Source of the DNA: Seminavis robusta
Lineage: Eukaryota; Bacillariophyta; Bacillariophyceae; Naviculales; Naviculaceae
NCBI GenBank assembly: GCA_903772945.1
Contig: CAICTM010000197.1
Span: forward strand, 9,411 to 73,410
DNA: 64,000 bases
Direction of reading: 5' to 3'
Shown here: positions 22,846 to 33,685 of the stretch, in pieces
Numbering within the stretch: the first letter of the stretch is position 1
Layout: each line of letters opens with the position of its first letter
The notes under the pieces: model-generated
Seen by the model: the letters and a program-made list of their open reading frames with translations, nothing else
What the model was told of the DNA's origin: nothing
Databases searched by the model: none
Translations under genes and position numbers: made by a program

Positions 22846-24921
22846 CTATTGGCTGGTCGGCTGCATGCCTTGCTGTAGCGCTGGAGGATCCAGTCCGTCC
22901 TCAAAAACATGATTGGAAATGACATTTTCCAAAAGGTCACGACAACGGATCACGGCACCCAGTTTGATACATAGCATAAAGGCACCAGCTAGTTTTCGAT
23001 GAAGTGTGTACACTTCATTCGGTGGGGGCCTACAAGGAGAGACGAAGAAGAAGAAAAATATGGTCAGATCGGCGCAGGAGGAAGCGGTGCCATTTCGAGC
23101 TCAGTCCACTGCCTTGGCGGTCTTCTTTTCTCGCTACGGTACTTCTTACGTGAGCCGATGCTTCATAAAGGCGGACGTGTGTTGTCCCATTCGAGTGCTC
23201 AACTGGGAGCCCCGAAAATCAAACGGTTCGTGAGTACGAAAGGGTTCTCCAACAGTATAACCACTCTGCTTGTGTGCGTGCAACATGATCTCGTTCTCTT
23301 CTCCAGTCAAAAACCCCATTTTGTAGGACTGCGCCATGAGCCGGTCTTCATCTTTATTGGATGACGCCCACACAATCCGTAGATACCCATCAACAAACTC
23401 CTTACTGTACTCGCGCGTTGCCCCAAAATCAATCAGCGAAGTGGTTTGCGTCCCCACATCGTACAGAAAGTTGCCCCAGTTGGGATCTGTTTGCATGAAT
23501 CTCCACACAAAGAGTTCCTGGATGGTCAAATAGAGTATGGTTCGGGCAATACGATTGCGTTCGTTTTGATCCAAATGAGATACTTTGTCAATGGTCCCAC
23601 CGGGGCAAAAGGCCGTCGTAATGACTTGTTCCGTGGTCAAGTGATGAAATACCTCGGGGACCACAAATCTGTTTTGCACGAGAATGGGATCGGCTTCCAC
23701 CAGTTGTTTCATTCGCTCCTGCGCCGCTGCTTCCCGCAGATAATCGCATTCCACTTTCAATTCTTCTGTACCAACTCGAATGACATTGTCTAGAAAGAGC
23801 CCTTTGGGTGCCGCTCCAGTCCATTGTACCAACATGGCGAGATTTTTCAAATCCGATTCAATGGATTGTCCCACTCCGGGATATTGCACCTTGACCACGA
23901 CGTCTTTTGGTTGTTGATTTTGATTTTGATCATCAATTACTATTTTGGCGCGATGACATTGTCCCACACTGGCAGCGGCAAAGGGCAACTTGTCAAAGCT
24001 GACAAACTTTGGTTCTTGTTGTTTGTCACCCAATTGCGCCTTTAGCTGGGCTTGGAGTTGATAGTCGGGCATGGCATCGGCTCCTTGTCGCACTTGTTTG
24101 AGTGCTCGCGTCAATTCCGGCGGCAGTAACGATTCATCTTGAATGCTGAGCATTTGTCCCATTTTGAGAGCTGCTCCTCGCATCCGACACAGTGATGCCG
24201 CCAATCGATCGGCATTGCTGTCATTCATGACAATATTACTGCCGGAAGAAGAAGTACCGGTCAAACGTCCCAATCCTTCTCCCAGTGCTCCCACGGTCAG
24301 TCCAATCCCCAGGGACGCAAATCCCATGGCTCGACCCACTCGGGTGGAAGGTACTGCCTTTCCTTCTTGTAGTCGTTGATAGTCCGTATGAGGTGGTTCA
24401 TTGTCGTCTGGATCATTATTTTCTTGATTATTTGTCATTCTTGACTCTGGTGGTTCAGGCGGACTCTTCACGGGTGAGTCTTCTATTTGGGGTTCTGGCT
24501 CTACTAGAGGAGTTACTGACTCTGCCTTGGGGGCATGAAACAAGGGATTGATCGGTGGTGGTTTTGGTGCTGGTGGTTCTTGTTCTGAGTGTACATTATG
24601 ATGAGTGGCAGTAGTAGAAGCCAGCATTGGATCATCATCTGAATTATTTGATTCTGATTCTGGGTTCAGACTCGCTGCTTGGTGGCCATTGACTGTTGGT
24701 GGATTGTGGCTTTCATTATTATTATTTGGTGGTTGGGGAGTCGTTGCTGTTGGCTGTTGTTGCATGACTCCTCCTACATTCCTCAGATTCGCTGCCAAGT
24801 CCACTCCATGTTGGGCCGTTCGAGCGGCCACACTGGTGGCTTCGTGACTTGCTTGCTTTGCTGCTGCTGATGCCACCAGACGAATCCCTGCAGCCACACG
24901 GATCCAACCAGAGGATGCCAT
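22846..24921 (-). CDS. COQ8: COQ8/ADCK (UbiB family) atypical kinase-like protein, mitochondrial
   Basis: Minus-strand exons 24921-23150 and 23029-22846 give 651 residues. The intron (GTAAGA donor, TTGTAG acceptor) rebuilds MKHRLTPPPNEVYTLHRKLA, the usual C-terminal family segment. The family's signature KxGQ motif is ALKMGQMLSIQDE (K253-Q256), the Ala-rich nucleotide loop is PFAAASVGQCHRA, the second Lys lies in VVVKVQYPG, the catalytic-loop equivalent is QTDPNWGNFL and the metal motif is LIDFGATREY. COQ8 proteins are ATPases needed to build and keep the ubiquinone synthesis complex at the mitochondrial inner membrane. The start at 24921 is the first ATG; the N-terminus MASSGWIRVAAGIRL is basic and amphipathic, as in a mitochondrial presequence. 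A roughly 120-residue Pro/Ser/Asn-rich linker precedes the conserved part. A plastid UbiB member is less likely from these motifs. Confidence 0.93.
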
Positions 24922-25270
24922 TTTCTCAACAGACTTTACCGGTCCACAAATAATAAATGCAACAACAACAACCACAGCACCCTCCAAGGATACAGACGGC
25001 CAGTGGATGCAGTTTGAAGAGGAAATTGGATGAGGACCACGAACTGCACTGAGTCAGAGCCCTCCGTAGGGTTAGAGCTTTAGTTTGGGTTAGAATTCTT
25101 TCCCGAAGACTTAGGGGAGTTCGGTACCGGTATCGCTACTTAGGGCACCGGCGATGGAGGCAACCCGCTCACAAAATCAACCTTCAAATTGACAAGGTTT
25201 TTGGTGTTGTGCCACACCTCGAACGAGCTTGGATGGAGCACAACTACATGCACAGTCAAAACTCCACACC

Positions 25271-26443
25271 ATGCATCCACAGCAGCTACAAGTCCTGCTC
25301 TTCTTTGTTTGGGGCTGTTTTCGTGTCCACGGAAGATCTATCCGAGGCCGCAATTTGGGCCAACGACAAAGTGTTTTGAACAACAATGGCGGGTTTCGGA
25401 ATCCAGAGGATATGGTCGATCTCTTTGGAACTCCCTACATTGTCATCTGCAGTTGGCCAGAAACCACTCTGGATCGAACATCCATTGGCGAGTTATCTCT
25501 TCTAAATACAGAAACCAAACGAAAAATAAAATTCGCCTCTCTCCAGAAATCTAACGACGAGAGTAGCAACCTTTCCCCCTTTGCCGATCCCACATGCCAA
25601 CCCAAACGACTGCGGAGAATAGGTTCCCACGGAGTGGATGTCTACCAGAACCATGACTATGATAATCCAGATGGACCATTCTCCTGGGAAGTGGCTGTTT
25701 TGAACCACAATCAATACGAATCCATTGAATTTTTCTTGCTCAATTTTGGCAACGACGATGTCAATACACAACTGCCCACCCTCCAACAGATTGGCTGTAC
25801 CAGACTCACAGAGGGAGATGTCCACAACAATCTGAGCTACAACAAGGACAAGACTAAGTTGGCCGTTACCATGTGGTACGACTCCTATCTAGGAATACAG
25901 GGACAATTGAACTTTGCCAAATCCTTCTTTCGTAAAAAACCCGGTGGCGATGGCAGTCTCAAGTTGGTGACAGCGGGAGGGAATGTGGAGACACTGACCG
26001 ACAACTTGAATGGACCCAATGGAGTTATGTACGGCATTGGGAAAGGATTTCGCCATTCCATTTTTGTAGCCGAATCACCCAACAATCGGGTCGTTGTGGT
26101 GGACGATCGGACAGGAACTGTGGAGCACTTGCCGAAGCTTTCGGATACGTCCTCTCCCGACAATCTGAGCCGTGAGTATACGGCAACGGGCCGAAGGACC
26201 AATACGTTCTTGATCACGCGCCTGGACTCGAGCTTTGCCCAGGCGTCTGCCTGTGGTGTGCTGGGAGCAGGATGTAACTTGGACTTTACGGTTTTGCGAT
26301 ACAATTGGAAGCATGATACACTGGAGGAAGTATACAGTGGTACTATGGAGGGACAAGCAACTGTTGCCATTATCAAAGAGGATGCTCTGTATGTGGGAAA
26401 CTTTCGAATACCCGGGATAGTGAAAGTGACGGGGTTCCGATGA
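25271..26443 (+). CDS. secreted SMP-30/paraoxonase-like beta-propeller protein
   Basis: Single exon, 390 residues from the ATG at 25271; an upstream in-frame ATG at 25229 would add 14 residues but bury the signal peptide. MHPQQLQVLLFFVWGCFRVHG looks like a secretory signal. The body has repeating strand-rich segments, including NLNGPNGVMYGIGKGFRHSIFVAESPNNRVVVVDDRTGTVEHL, close to the 'N-G-P-N-x-(I/V)' Ca2+/active-site region of gluconolactonase/paraoxonase propellers, and ends with EDALYVGNFRIPGIVKV. Such enzymes are Ca2+-dependent lactonases or esterases; the substrate here cannot be told. Six or so Cys residues fit secretion. It is tightly upstream of a long gene-poor stretch. Fold assignment is reasonable, enzymatic function inferred. 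Confidence 0.7.
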   Translation: MHPQQLQVLLFFVWGCFRVHGRSIRGRNLGQRQSVLNNNGGFRNPEDMVDLFGTPYIVICSWPETTLDRTSIGELSLLNTETKRKIKFASLQKSNDESSNLSPFADPTCQPKRLRRIGSHGVDVYQNHDYDNPDGPFSWEVAVLNHNQYESIEFFLLNFGNDDVNTQLPTLQQIGCTRLTEGDVHNNLSYNKDKTKLAVTMWYDSYLGIQGQLNFAKSFFRKKPGGDGSLKLVTAGGNVETLTDNLNGPNGVMYGIGKGFRHSIFVAESPNNRVVVVDDRTGTVEHLPKLSDTSSPDNLSREYTATGRRTNTFLITRLDSSFAQASACGVLGAGCNLDFTVLRYNWKHDTLEEVYSGTMEGQATVAIIKEDALYVGNFRIPGIVKVTGFR

Positions 26444-29215
26444 TACCACTATGCTACCGGTAGCTAGTACTAGTAGTGCATGTATAGTATCCTCAAAAAC
26501 AACACAACAAGAAAAAGAGCCTGGGGCAGGATAACTCCTCATCTTAAAAAGAACTGACTACCAAGCCAGTCCCACACCAAGACCCACTACTCGCAGACCA
26601 ACAACATGACCTTCCTGTCCCAAGAACCAAAGCTAGTTCACTAGAACCAAACTAAAGAGCCCTACCTCCATCCCCGAACCAAACCAAAGTGACATTGTCT
26701 ATCCAACACAGTACACATGTATGCTTGCTCTTCGAAGGCTACATTTTCCCTTCTTGTTTGCCCCCATGCCGCGACGAAATGAGATTTCTCCCTTCTTTTT
26801 GCGGTTGGTGAGCCATCAACTTGCTTTTGGGGAGGCAATTCGTGAGGTCACCTCACGATTTAAACATAAAAGGGGTCTGGGGGTGGCTCGTGCAATTTAC
26901 TTTGGCTCTTTTGAATAGGGGCAAAGAGTACAAAAGCTGATTCTGCAATTAAGAGGCCTTCTTGAAGTGCTTGTGGTGGGTTAAAGCATGCACTACTAAT
27001 TTGTGTTGATTGAGTGAAATGAAATCCTGGTCTTACTTTTAAACCATCTCTGATGGTCATGGTTTGAATGATTCGAAGCCTTAACATGCTTTCCATAGAA
27101 GAACACTGGGATTTGACATGATTACAGAGGAATTTCTAGGACTACAGAGAATTACCTTGACGAAAATGTGTTTTGAGAGCTGTTTTGAGAGAGGAGCAGA
27201 GATGCAGAGATACACTAGTGCTAGCAGTACTCAGCCAAACAGTGGCCCGAAGGTTCCACCGTGGTAGCCTTTCTACTCCTCGTGTTACTATCTAGCTTAT
27301 CATGTAGAAGGGCATCTGCGCGAAACATGAGAGAAACACAGCTCCAGTGCTACGCTGCTACCGGTACGCTGTATAGATCTATGGATAACACACTCTCGCT
27401 ACCGTGGTGCATTGAGTTCTGAAAGTGGGTCAGTAACTCGGAGTCTCATAATATTATCGTGTTCCCAAAGCACTATCCTACTTTTACTACACGTGCTTGC
27501 AAATATCGATCGTACTTATCAGTTTTATTTTCATTATACAGTACGTTAGACCAATGCTGCATACGTTTAAGTAACCACGGAGGTGAGACATGTGTCAAGG
27601 AGTATTGAAACGTACTCAATTCGTATAGTAAATGAGTTACTAGTAAGACGGGTGCAACCACGTGCCTATACAGGATTCGAAGCCAAATAATGATGTATCA
27701 ACCTTATATCTTTCAACTAACCAGTAAGAGTGAAAAACAATTGTTCCAGCACGGGCTTAAGTACGCGTGACAGTTTCAAACGTACGTCATAGCTGGATGT
27801 TCTTTCTGCAAGCCAACCACTATGGAATGAGCCCTAGGAACTTTACTTTCCTCTCTGTGAGTCACCTTGTGTACTGTTTGGTGCACTGTAAAGTGGGGGT
27901 TTGGGTCCCTTGTTAATAAGCGCGATTGGAACTCCCACGTGGCTGGAGGTGGTGTTAGTGGCTTCATCTCACCTTGATACTTCCTACTCAGTAGCTACTA
28001 TTAATACCATTAGCAGGGTTTAGTTGGTAATTCCTGTGTCGGTCCTACCCATTCTCCTCAATGCACAAGAGCTGCACAAGTGAGTGGTGGTAGATTTTGG
28101 CAAGTCGGTAGTTGGCTTAGAGGATTTGGCCAAGTGTAACAATTTGGTGAAGAACATACAAATCTAAATAGCCGGTTAAGCGCCAAGCTGGGACGACCAC
28201 TCCAAGCTGGGACGACAGCTACAGGCTGGGACAACCGCTCCAAGCTGGGACAACCGCTCCAAGCTGGGACGACAGATTCAAGCTGGGACGACAGCTTCAA
28301 GCTGGGATGCCAGCTACAGGCTGGGACGACAGCTACAGGCTGGGACGACAGCTACAGGCTGGGACAACCGCTCCAAGCTGGGATGACAGATTCAAGCTGG
28401 GATGACAGCTACAGGCTGGGACGACAGCTACAGGCTGGGACGACAGCTACAGGCTGGGATGACAGTTACAGGCTGGGACGACAGCTACAGGCTGGGACGA
28501 CAGCTACAGGCTGGGACGACCGCTACCGGTACAGGCTAGGACAACCGCTACAGGCTGGGACAACAGCTACAAGCTGGGTGGGGACGACCACTCCAAGCTG
28601 GAACGACAGCTACAGGCTGGGACGACAGCTCATGTAGTTTGTCAATTCCAATTGTGTCGTTCTTGTCGACAAAGACTATGGTCTCAGTTCCAACCACTTT
28701 GACTTTGTTTTCACCGATCCTGACACAGTCCCCGTAACTACAAGCCACAGTTTCCGTCACCAGTCCTCGGTTACTCATCCTGTGCCAGCAGCCTTCCCTG
28801 ATCCCTGCTTTGCTTCTAAGAACACTTGCTTCCTGGATGGGTTGATGGGAGTGATGAATAATAGTAAACCACTTTTGATTTGTTGTAGTAGTAGACAATT
28901 CCTTTAAAGATGAAGAGAAACAGAGCGAGTAAAGCACTCGTTTTTGGCCAGCGGAGCGGGTGAAGATCCAAGTGACCTCAGACCGAACCTTCCTGCCCTA
29001 AATGCACTGTGTGGTGCCGGTACGGTACCGGTGGTTCAATACCGGTAGGTCGCACAGTTGATCAGGATATCATATTTAGCCTCCTCGCCACGCTGTCTTC
29101 TTCAATGACACGAAACAATTCTGTGCAGCATCATCCTTTTGTCATAAAAACAAGAAGCAACAAGTCCAATTTCTAGTGCTAGCCTGGTAGCTACCTGGTA
29201 CGGTAGGCAAGAGCC
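26444..29215. other. gene-poor region with minisatellite
   Basis: No supported gene. The main structure is the 19-bp minisatellite at 28186-28633. Elsewhere I see scattered TACCGGTA and TAGCTAG palindromes and AT-rich unique sequence. Open frames inside the minisatellite simply translate the repeat. Confidence 0.6.
28186..28633. repeat. 19-bp minisatellite array, about 23 units
   Basis: Tandem copies of a 19-bp unit, consensus CTGGGACGACAGCTACAGG, run for about 450 bp. Two unit types alternate: CAGGCTGGGACGACAGCTA and CAAGCTGGGACAACCGCTC. The central part is the most homogeneous; at the right end the array is interrupted by a CTACCGGTACAGG insertion and a GGGTGGGG irregularity. Because 19 is not a multiple of three, all frames cycle, giving a 57-bp (19-residue) peptide period that has no sign of selection. 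Confidence 0.92.
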
Positions 29216-29959
29216 ATGAGGTTTTCGTCGAGGACCCCAAGTAGTGTTATCCTTGTCCTCTTTGTTGTCGTCCGAGGATCTCTCTCTCTACCACTGTTCC
29301 GAACGGTTGTTCCCATGGATACCGGCAGGAGAAGGTTCACAATTTCGTCGACAACTCTGGGCGGAGGTTCCAACAACCATGGCAATCCATTCAGCAACCA
29401 CCATCCTCATCACACAAGCAACTGCAAAGATTCTCACAATAATAACAACGAAAACTCGGATCAGAACGACCGACGGAGTGTCCATTTGATAGTGCCACGA
29501 GCATGGGCTCGAACGTTGTACATTTTCTCGGCCTTTAATCCCTTCTTGGCGGTCTTTTTCAACGATTACTCGCACATGGTGGAATTTGCGCCACACATGC
29601 AATCCGCGCAACACATTCGCGTCTTGGCCAAAACCTACCAGACCCTCTTCTTCTTTGCCCGACTCAAGCCACGCGTCTCCTTTGCCATTGGAGCCGCGCT
29701 ACGAGCCTTGCAATTGACCACGGCATTTCAATACGTCTTTGATCCTACCATTGGCGTGGGATTCGGATTGAATCTATTGTGTCTCTATGCCAAATCAAGA
29801 TGGCCAGCCACCATTGTCTTGGGATGGGCCATTTCCAAGCCATTATGGAAAGTGCTCGGGGCCAATCCACCTTCGGGATTGCCAGTGCCAATCACTATTT
29901 CACTCAAGCCAAACAAGGATGCGCCCGTGGCTACCAAAGGATATCGAATTGGATTATGA
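29216..29959 (+). CDS. small membrane protein with N-terminal signal sequence, unknown function
   Basis: Single exon, 247 residues. Residues 1-26 (SSVILVLFVVVRGSLSLPLF core) form a signal peptide. A polar Asn/His/Ser-rich stretch (about 50-80) follows. The rest has hydrophobic segments (TLYIFSAFNPFLAVFFND, VSFAIGAALRALQLTTAFQY, TIGVGFGLNLLCLYA, TIVLGWAISKPLW), consistent with three to four membrane helices, and a short basic tail. The signal followed by LSLPLF could be a bipartite plastid presequence, but the usual A-x-A-F motif is missing. I do not recognise a family. The start is the first ATG after an in-frame break, in the context AGCCATGAGG. Confidence 0.65.
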   Translation: MRFSSRTPSSVILVLFVVVRGSLSLPLFRTVVPMDTGRRRFTISSTTLGGGSNNHGNPFSNHHPHHTSNCKDSHNNNNENSDQNDRRSVHLIVPRAWARTLYIFSAFNPFLAVFFNDYSHMVEFAPHMQSAQHIRVLAKTYQTLFFFARLKPRVSFAIGAALRALQLTTAFQYVFDPTIGVGFGLNLLCLYAKSRWPATIVLGWAISKPLWKVLGANPPSGLPVPITISLKPNKDAPVATKGYRIGL

Positions 29960-30206
29960 TTTGATACGAGACGCAACTACCAGCACGAACATCAATCTCA
30001 AGGCTGACAACTGCAACGAGAAGGAATGAATTGTATCATTTGATGTCCTAACACCAGCAGATCCCGGCAATGTTTGCTACTAGCTACTGTAGTCGAGCTA
30101 GCTAGTTTGAGCCACGCATCAAGGAATCCAACGCAACAATACCATCGTCGTCGTGGACAGGGTCTTGCCATTCTTATAAAACAAGGGATGACTCCTCCAT
30201 TGTCAG

Positions 30207-30320
30207 GAACGACCATACCACGATGACAGCACCGCTTCCCGTCTGCTCAGCGAAGTTAAGCATCGTCGGGCCAGGTTAGTACTACGGTGGGGGACCACGT
30301 TGGAATCCCTGGTGTTGTTC
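30207..30320 (+). rRNA. 5S ribosomal RNA
   Basis: The block is recognisable as a eukaryotic 5S rRNA. It has GACCATACCACGATGAC near the 5' end, the loop and box A region GAAGTTAAGCATCGTCGGGC, the TTAGTACTACGGTGGGGGAC core and the box C region CCACGTTGGAATCCCTGG. The ends pair (GAACGAC with GTTGTTC) to form helix I, which sets the borders to within a few bases. The internal RNA polymerase III control regions (box A, intermediate element, box C) are all present, and a short T-run follows. It is a single copy in the window, not a tandem array and not next to other rRNA genes. Confidence 0.95.
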
Positions 30321-30324
30321 TTTT
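30321..30324 (+). terminator. RNA polymerase III T-run terminator
   Basis: Four T residues directly follow the 3' end of the 5S rRNA, with more T-rich sequence behind (TTTTGCTTCTTGTCTTCT). This is the usual stop signal for RNA polymerase III. Confidence 0.7.
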
Positions 30325-30870
30325 GCTTCTTGTCTTCTCTGGGGGGTGCTTTTTCCCCCCTCCTATCCGTGCCGTCTCATCGTCGTGGCAGTGTCCACGT
30401 TGGGGTCGTCTTTATGGATCCTGCAACTCGAGTTGTTGGAGTGGCTCATGGCACAGCTGAAACCCCAATTGCCAGATCTATCTGGACTACAGCTACAGTA
30501 CTCCCAAAAGTAGATTACATCACAGAGTTGTCCGCGCTATTTTCGAAGCCCTTTGCCATATTCCATTACAACTGGCTACTCGTAGATACCTACACGTCCT
30601 GCCGTGTCGAGAACTGGGTCGCGGTAGTTTTCCAGAGTCGAAGCACCTATGCAGGCTAACGGTACTGTAGTCTGTCCGCCATTTGCGTTCGATCTGGGCG
30701 AGGCTGCAAACTTTTGGCAAACTTTTGCAGCCTCACATCTCCCCCGGGTGCTCTGGCAAGGCTGATTGACGGGTAACAACCACATCCTGCGCAAGGTCTC
30801 GCAATCCAAGGTTTCAGCTCGTAGTTGGATTTGACTTTTGACCTTCCTCATAATCCTGCTGTATTCTCTT

Positions 30871-32941
30871 TTATTTCTTGATGGGATGAAACGATTCTCT
30901 CCCCTTGTTCATGGCGGGCGAGTCATGACACGGAATAATACTGGGTGTATCACGGAAATGACACTTGATATTCGGTTTTGCGGTACAGCATTTCTTCGTC
31001 AGGGGTGTGGCTCCACCACGGAACGGACTCGCCGGCAACTCTATCGTCTCCGTTGGTACCGTGCTTGCTGCTCCTTCTTGGCCCAGAATATCCGTCACGG
31101 TGCTACCCACACAATGATCCTGAACGTACCATTCTCCCATTTGTTGATAAAACAGAATTTTATTGGCCTTGCTCTCCGTCCAACTAAATAGCAACAGCAA
31201 AAAGAACAAAGCAACGTTGTCAGTTTCGATTACTGGATCCAAGGAGCGCGCCCAAACGAGAAAAAAAACAAGTTTCTTTTGGATGTTTGTATACCTACCT
31301 CATGTGAAAAATCCACGGATCAATAGTCACTCCAGGTGGCGGTTGGGTGACATTCATGAGATACTTCATGTACTTGTAATCTCGATTGTAATGGGCTCCC
31401 CCCGGAAATTCATCCGCCAATAGAATTTTGACCTTGAGCCCATGCAACGATGCATGTTCACTGAGGACGGTCAAGAAGGGTGCCTGATGGGTGGATGTAC
31501 TCAAAATGAGGTCGCCACTGACCAAAAAGTGATTCATAAAGTACTGTGTGATTTGTGAATTGCGCACGTAATAGAATCCGGTATTGCCCGAGTAGGGAGC
31601 GTAGAATTGCGCCATGTTGCCGTCGGTTTGCATGTACATGTCAAACTTTAACGGCTGCTGTTTGTTGTTGTTGCTATTATGAAAATACTCCAGCGGATGT
31701 CGGTACCAAATCATGTCAATATCTTGAAAGAGATAATCGTATCCCAGCAATCCGACCAAATGGACGCAGTAGAGTTTACTGAAAATGGCCAATTTGTAGG
31801 TTTGATCTCCAAATCGTGCGGCATGTTGTTTGGGTATTTGTGCAAATAGCTCTTGATCGTAGAACGTGTGCAACCCGAGTCCTTTGGAGAGTTGTTCCGT
31901 TTCTGGATCCGTGGCAAACACCAAAACCGACGCCAAGGAGAGATCTCGTGCTTGGGCATTGCAGACAAAGTTGACCAGCATTTCTGTGGACGTAATGGGA
32001 AAAAAGTGAGATTTGAGTTTTACAAATTGCAATTGTCAAGAACGATCTTGCGTTTGTTTGTGTGTTTGTGTCTTACCAGATTGTCCATGATTACTGACCA
32101 TGACAATGATGGTATCCTTGTAGATTGTGGAAGCGGCTTGTCGTGCAATGGGTTTGAGTCGTTCGAGGTACGTTTGATAATTGGCAAGATAGGGCTGCAA
32201 CGTCGTGGACCAGTATGTTTTGGTAGTGGACAAATTGGGTGTCTTGGTATGAAAGGGTCGAACATCCATGCCTCGCTTGACGAGTTTCAGTGGGAGTTCC
32301 TTTTTGAGAACGGCTGGAAGTACCGCGGGTTGTGTGCGCATGTGTTTGAAAATGTGATAAGAATTGTACTGTCCCATAATGGCAATGCACTGATCGAATC
32401 GATTGGGTTCTGTCAGTACAAGCGACATGTAGTTGCAGTTTTCTGTAGCTTGTTGGGTGTTCAAGTGTCGATTGGGAGATCGATCGGTCGAGTCGTTGGG
32501 CATGGACTTTTTGCCGTGCAAAATGAGGACTTGATTGTTGTTGGTGCCACTCGTCGACAGCGGAACTCCAATCTCATCGAATTGAGTCGAAAACTCGTCG
32601 CGATCCACCAAGGACATGCCCGCCACATAGGAACCCGTACCAGGAGGAAACAAGGGATCCGAGGGCGTCGAAGTAGTAGTAGTTTGACTGGCAGAAGTCT
32701 CTGGACAAGGGGGACAACTTGTGGATGCACTGTCTCCCCCATTGGCGGATGCCGTCAATGGAGCTTGCAGATGATCCTCCTGATTGACAGATTGACTCTT
32801 GCTGCAAATGACACCTCCATCACTCAGCATCCTCGAGGTCACGGCCACTCCTTCTTTGTATCCCAGATAAAACCCCACATACAGAGACGCCATTGACAGA
32901 GCACAAGCTCTCAGCACGGTAAACAGATTGCTGCCTGCCAT
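30871..32941 (-). CDS. Golgi-type nucleotide-diphospho-sugar glycosyltransferase
   Basis: Minus-strand exons 32941-32077, 31983-31299 and 31183-30871 give 620 residues. Both introns close in frame and rebuild conserved segments: SNHGQS|EMLVNFVCNAQA and PWIFHM|SWTESKANK. Residues 5-28 (TVLRACALSMASLYVGFYLG) form a type II signal anchor, so the enzyme should face the Golgi lumen. After a Ser/Thr-rich stem comes the catalytic domain with DLSLASVLVFATD, the DxD motif in FQDIDMIWYRHPLEYF, and TGFYYVRNS, as in the Nucleotid_trans (PF03407) family that includes plant extensin arabinosyl- and rhamnogalacturonan xylosyltransferases. The C-terminal exon carries QMGEWYVQDHC and a Cys-containing tail. 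Donor sugar and acceptor cannot be told from sequence. The motif match is good; exon borders are strong. Confidence 0.85.
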
Positions 32942-33685
32942 ACTCTACATGTATGTATCATCGAAGAGGAACAAGGACAGTAACTGTGCTTCCTGCTCTG
33001 TTGCTGTGTTGCAATGGCATCAACTGCCGATGAAGGCGAAGCGTTGGTTTTGGTCACTCTACTCACTGGCAAGTTGATCGTCACTCAAGGCGACCCCAAG
33101 TTTTCGAAAGACGTCCATTCTCAGCCAAGCTGGCTTGTGGAAATGACACACTTGGAATTGGAATGGCCTTCAAGTTGTCGAGCTCCTCTCGGTACCATGT
33201 ACCATGTACGGTAGTACTCGTACCAACACTGCCCAAGGTTGGATCTCACCCCCACTGGCTGCTGGCTAGCTAGCTAGATTCCATGTACTGGTACGTGTAA
33301 ATAGAACTGTCTGTGTATTATTCTAGACTATTATTAATAGCTGGTGGCTACGGTACAACCGATGGTCATGGATGCCAATCAAGATTTCACTTCCATCAAT
33401 GCAATCCTCATTTGTGCATGCGTACTATGTAACTGAAGCGCGCTCATTTGTTTCATTCCCTTGGGTCAATTGATTCTTTGGTGTGCGGTGCGGGCTGCAT
33501 AATATAGTCTTCACCTGGCATCTGCCCGCAAAAGATAGGAGCATGAATGACGGGATCTTGGTAACGTGATTCGATTCGAGGCTGGGTCCTTTCCCAATGG
33601 TATCCAGTACCTGCACGGCATACCCAGGAAACCGTAGCTTGCCTTGCCTTGATCCGTTGCGATGCTATGCCATACCTATGCCTGC
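32942..33685. other. intergenic region
   Basis: Upstream of the minus-strand glycosyltransferase and downstream of the minus-strand zinc-ribbon protein. A 66-codon open frame at 33014-33214 is the only one of note and has no recognisable feature. CTAGCTAGCTAG occurs near 33268. Confidence 0.5.

Noticed and set aside
28186-28633. CRISPR-like regular array
   Set aside because: Units are directly adjacent with no unique spacers; this is a minisatellite, and the genome is eukaryotic.
31853-32896. 347-codon plus-strand frame opposite the glycosyltransferase
   Set aside because: It crosses both sides of a well-supported intron of the minus-strand gene and encodes no recognisable motif.
33014-33214. 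66-codon frame upstream of the glycosyltransferase
   Set aside because: No motif, no conservation sign, and the length is within chance expectation.
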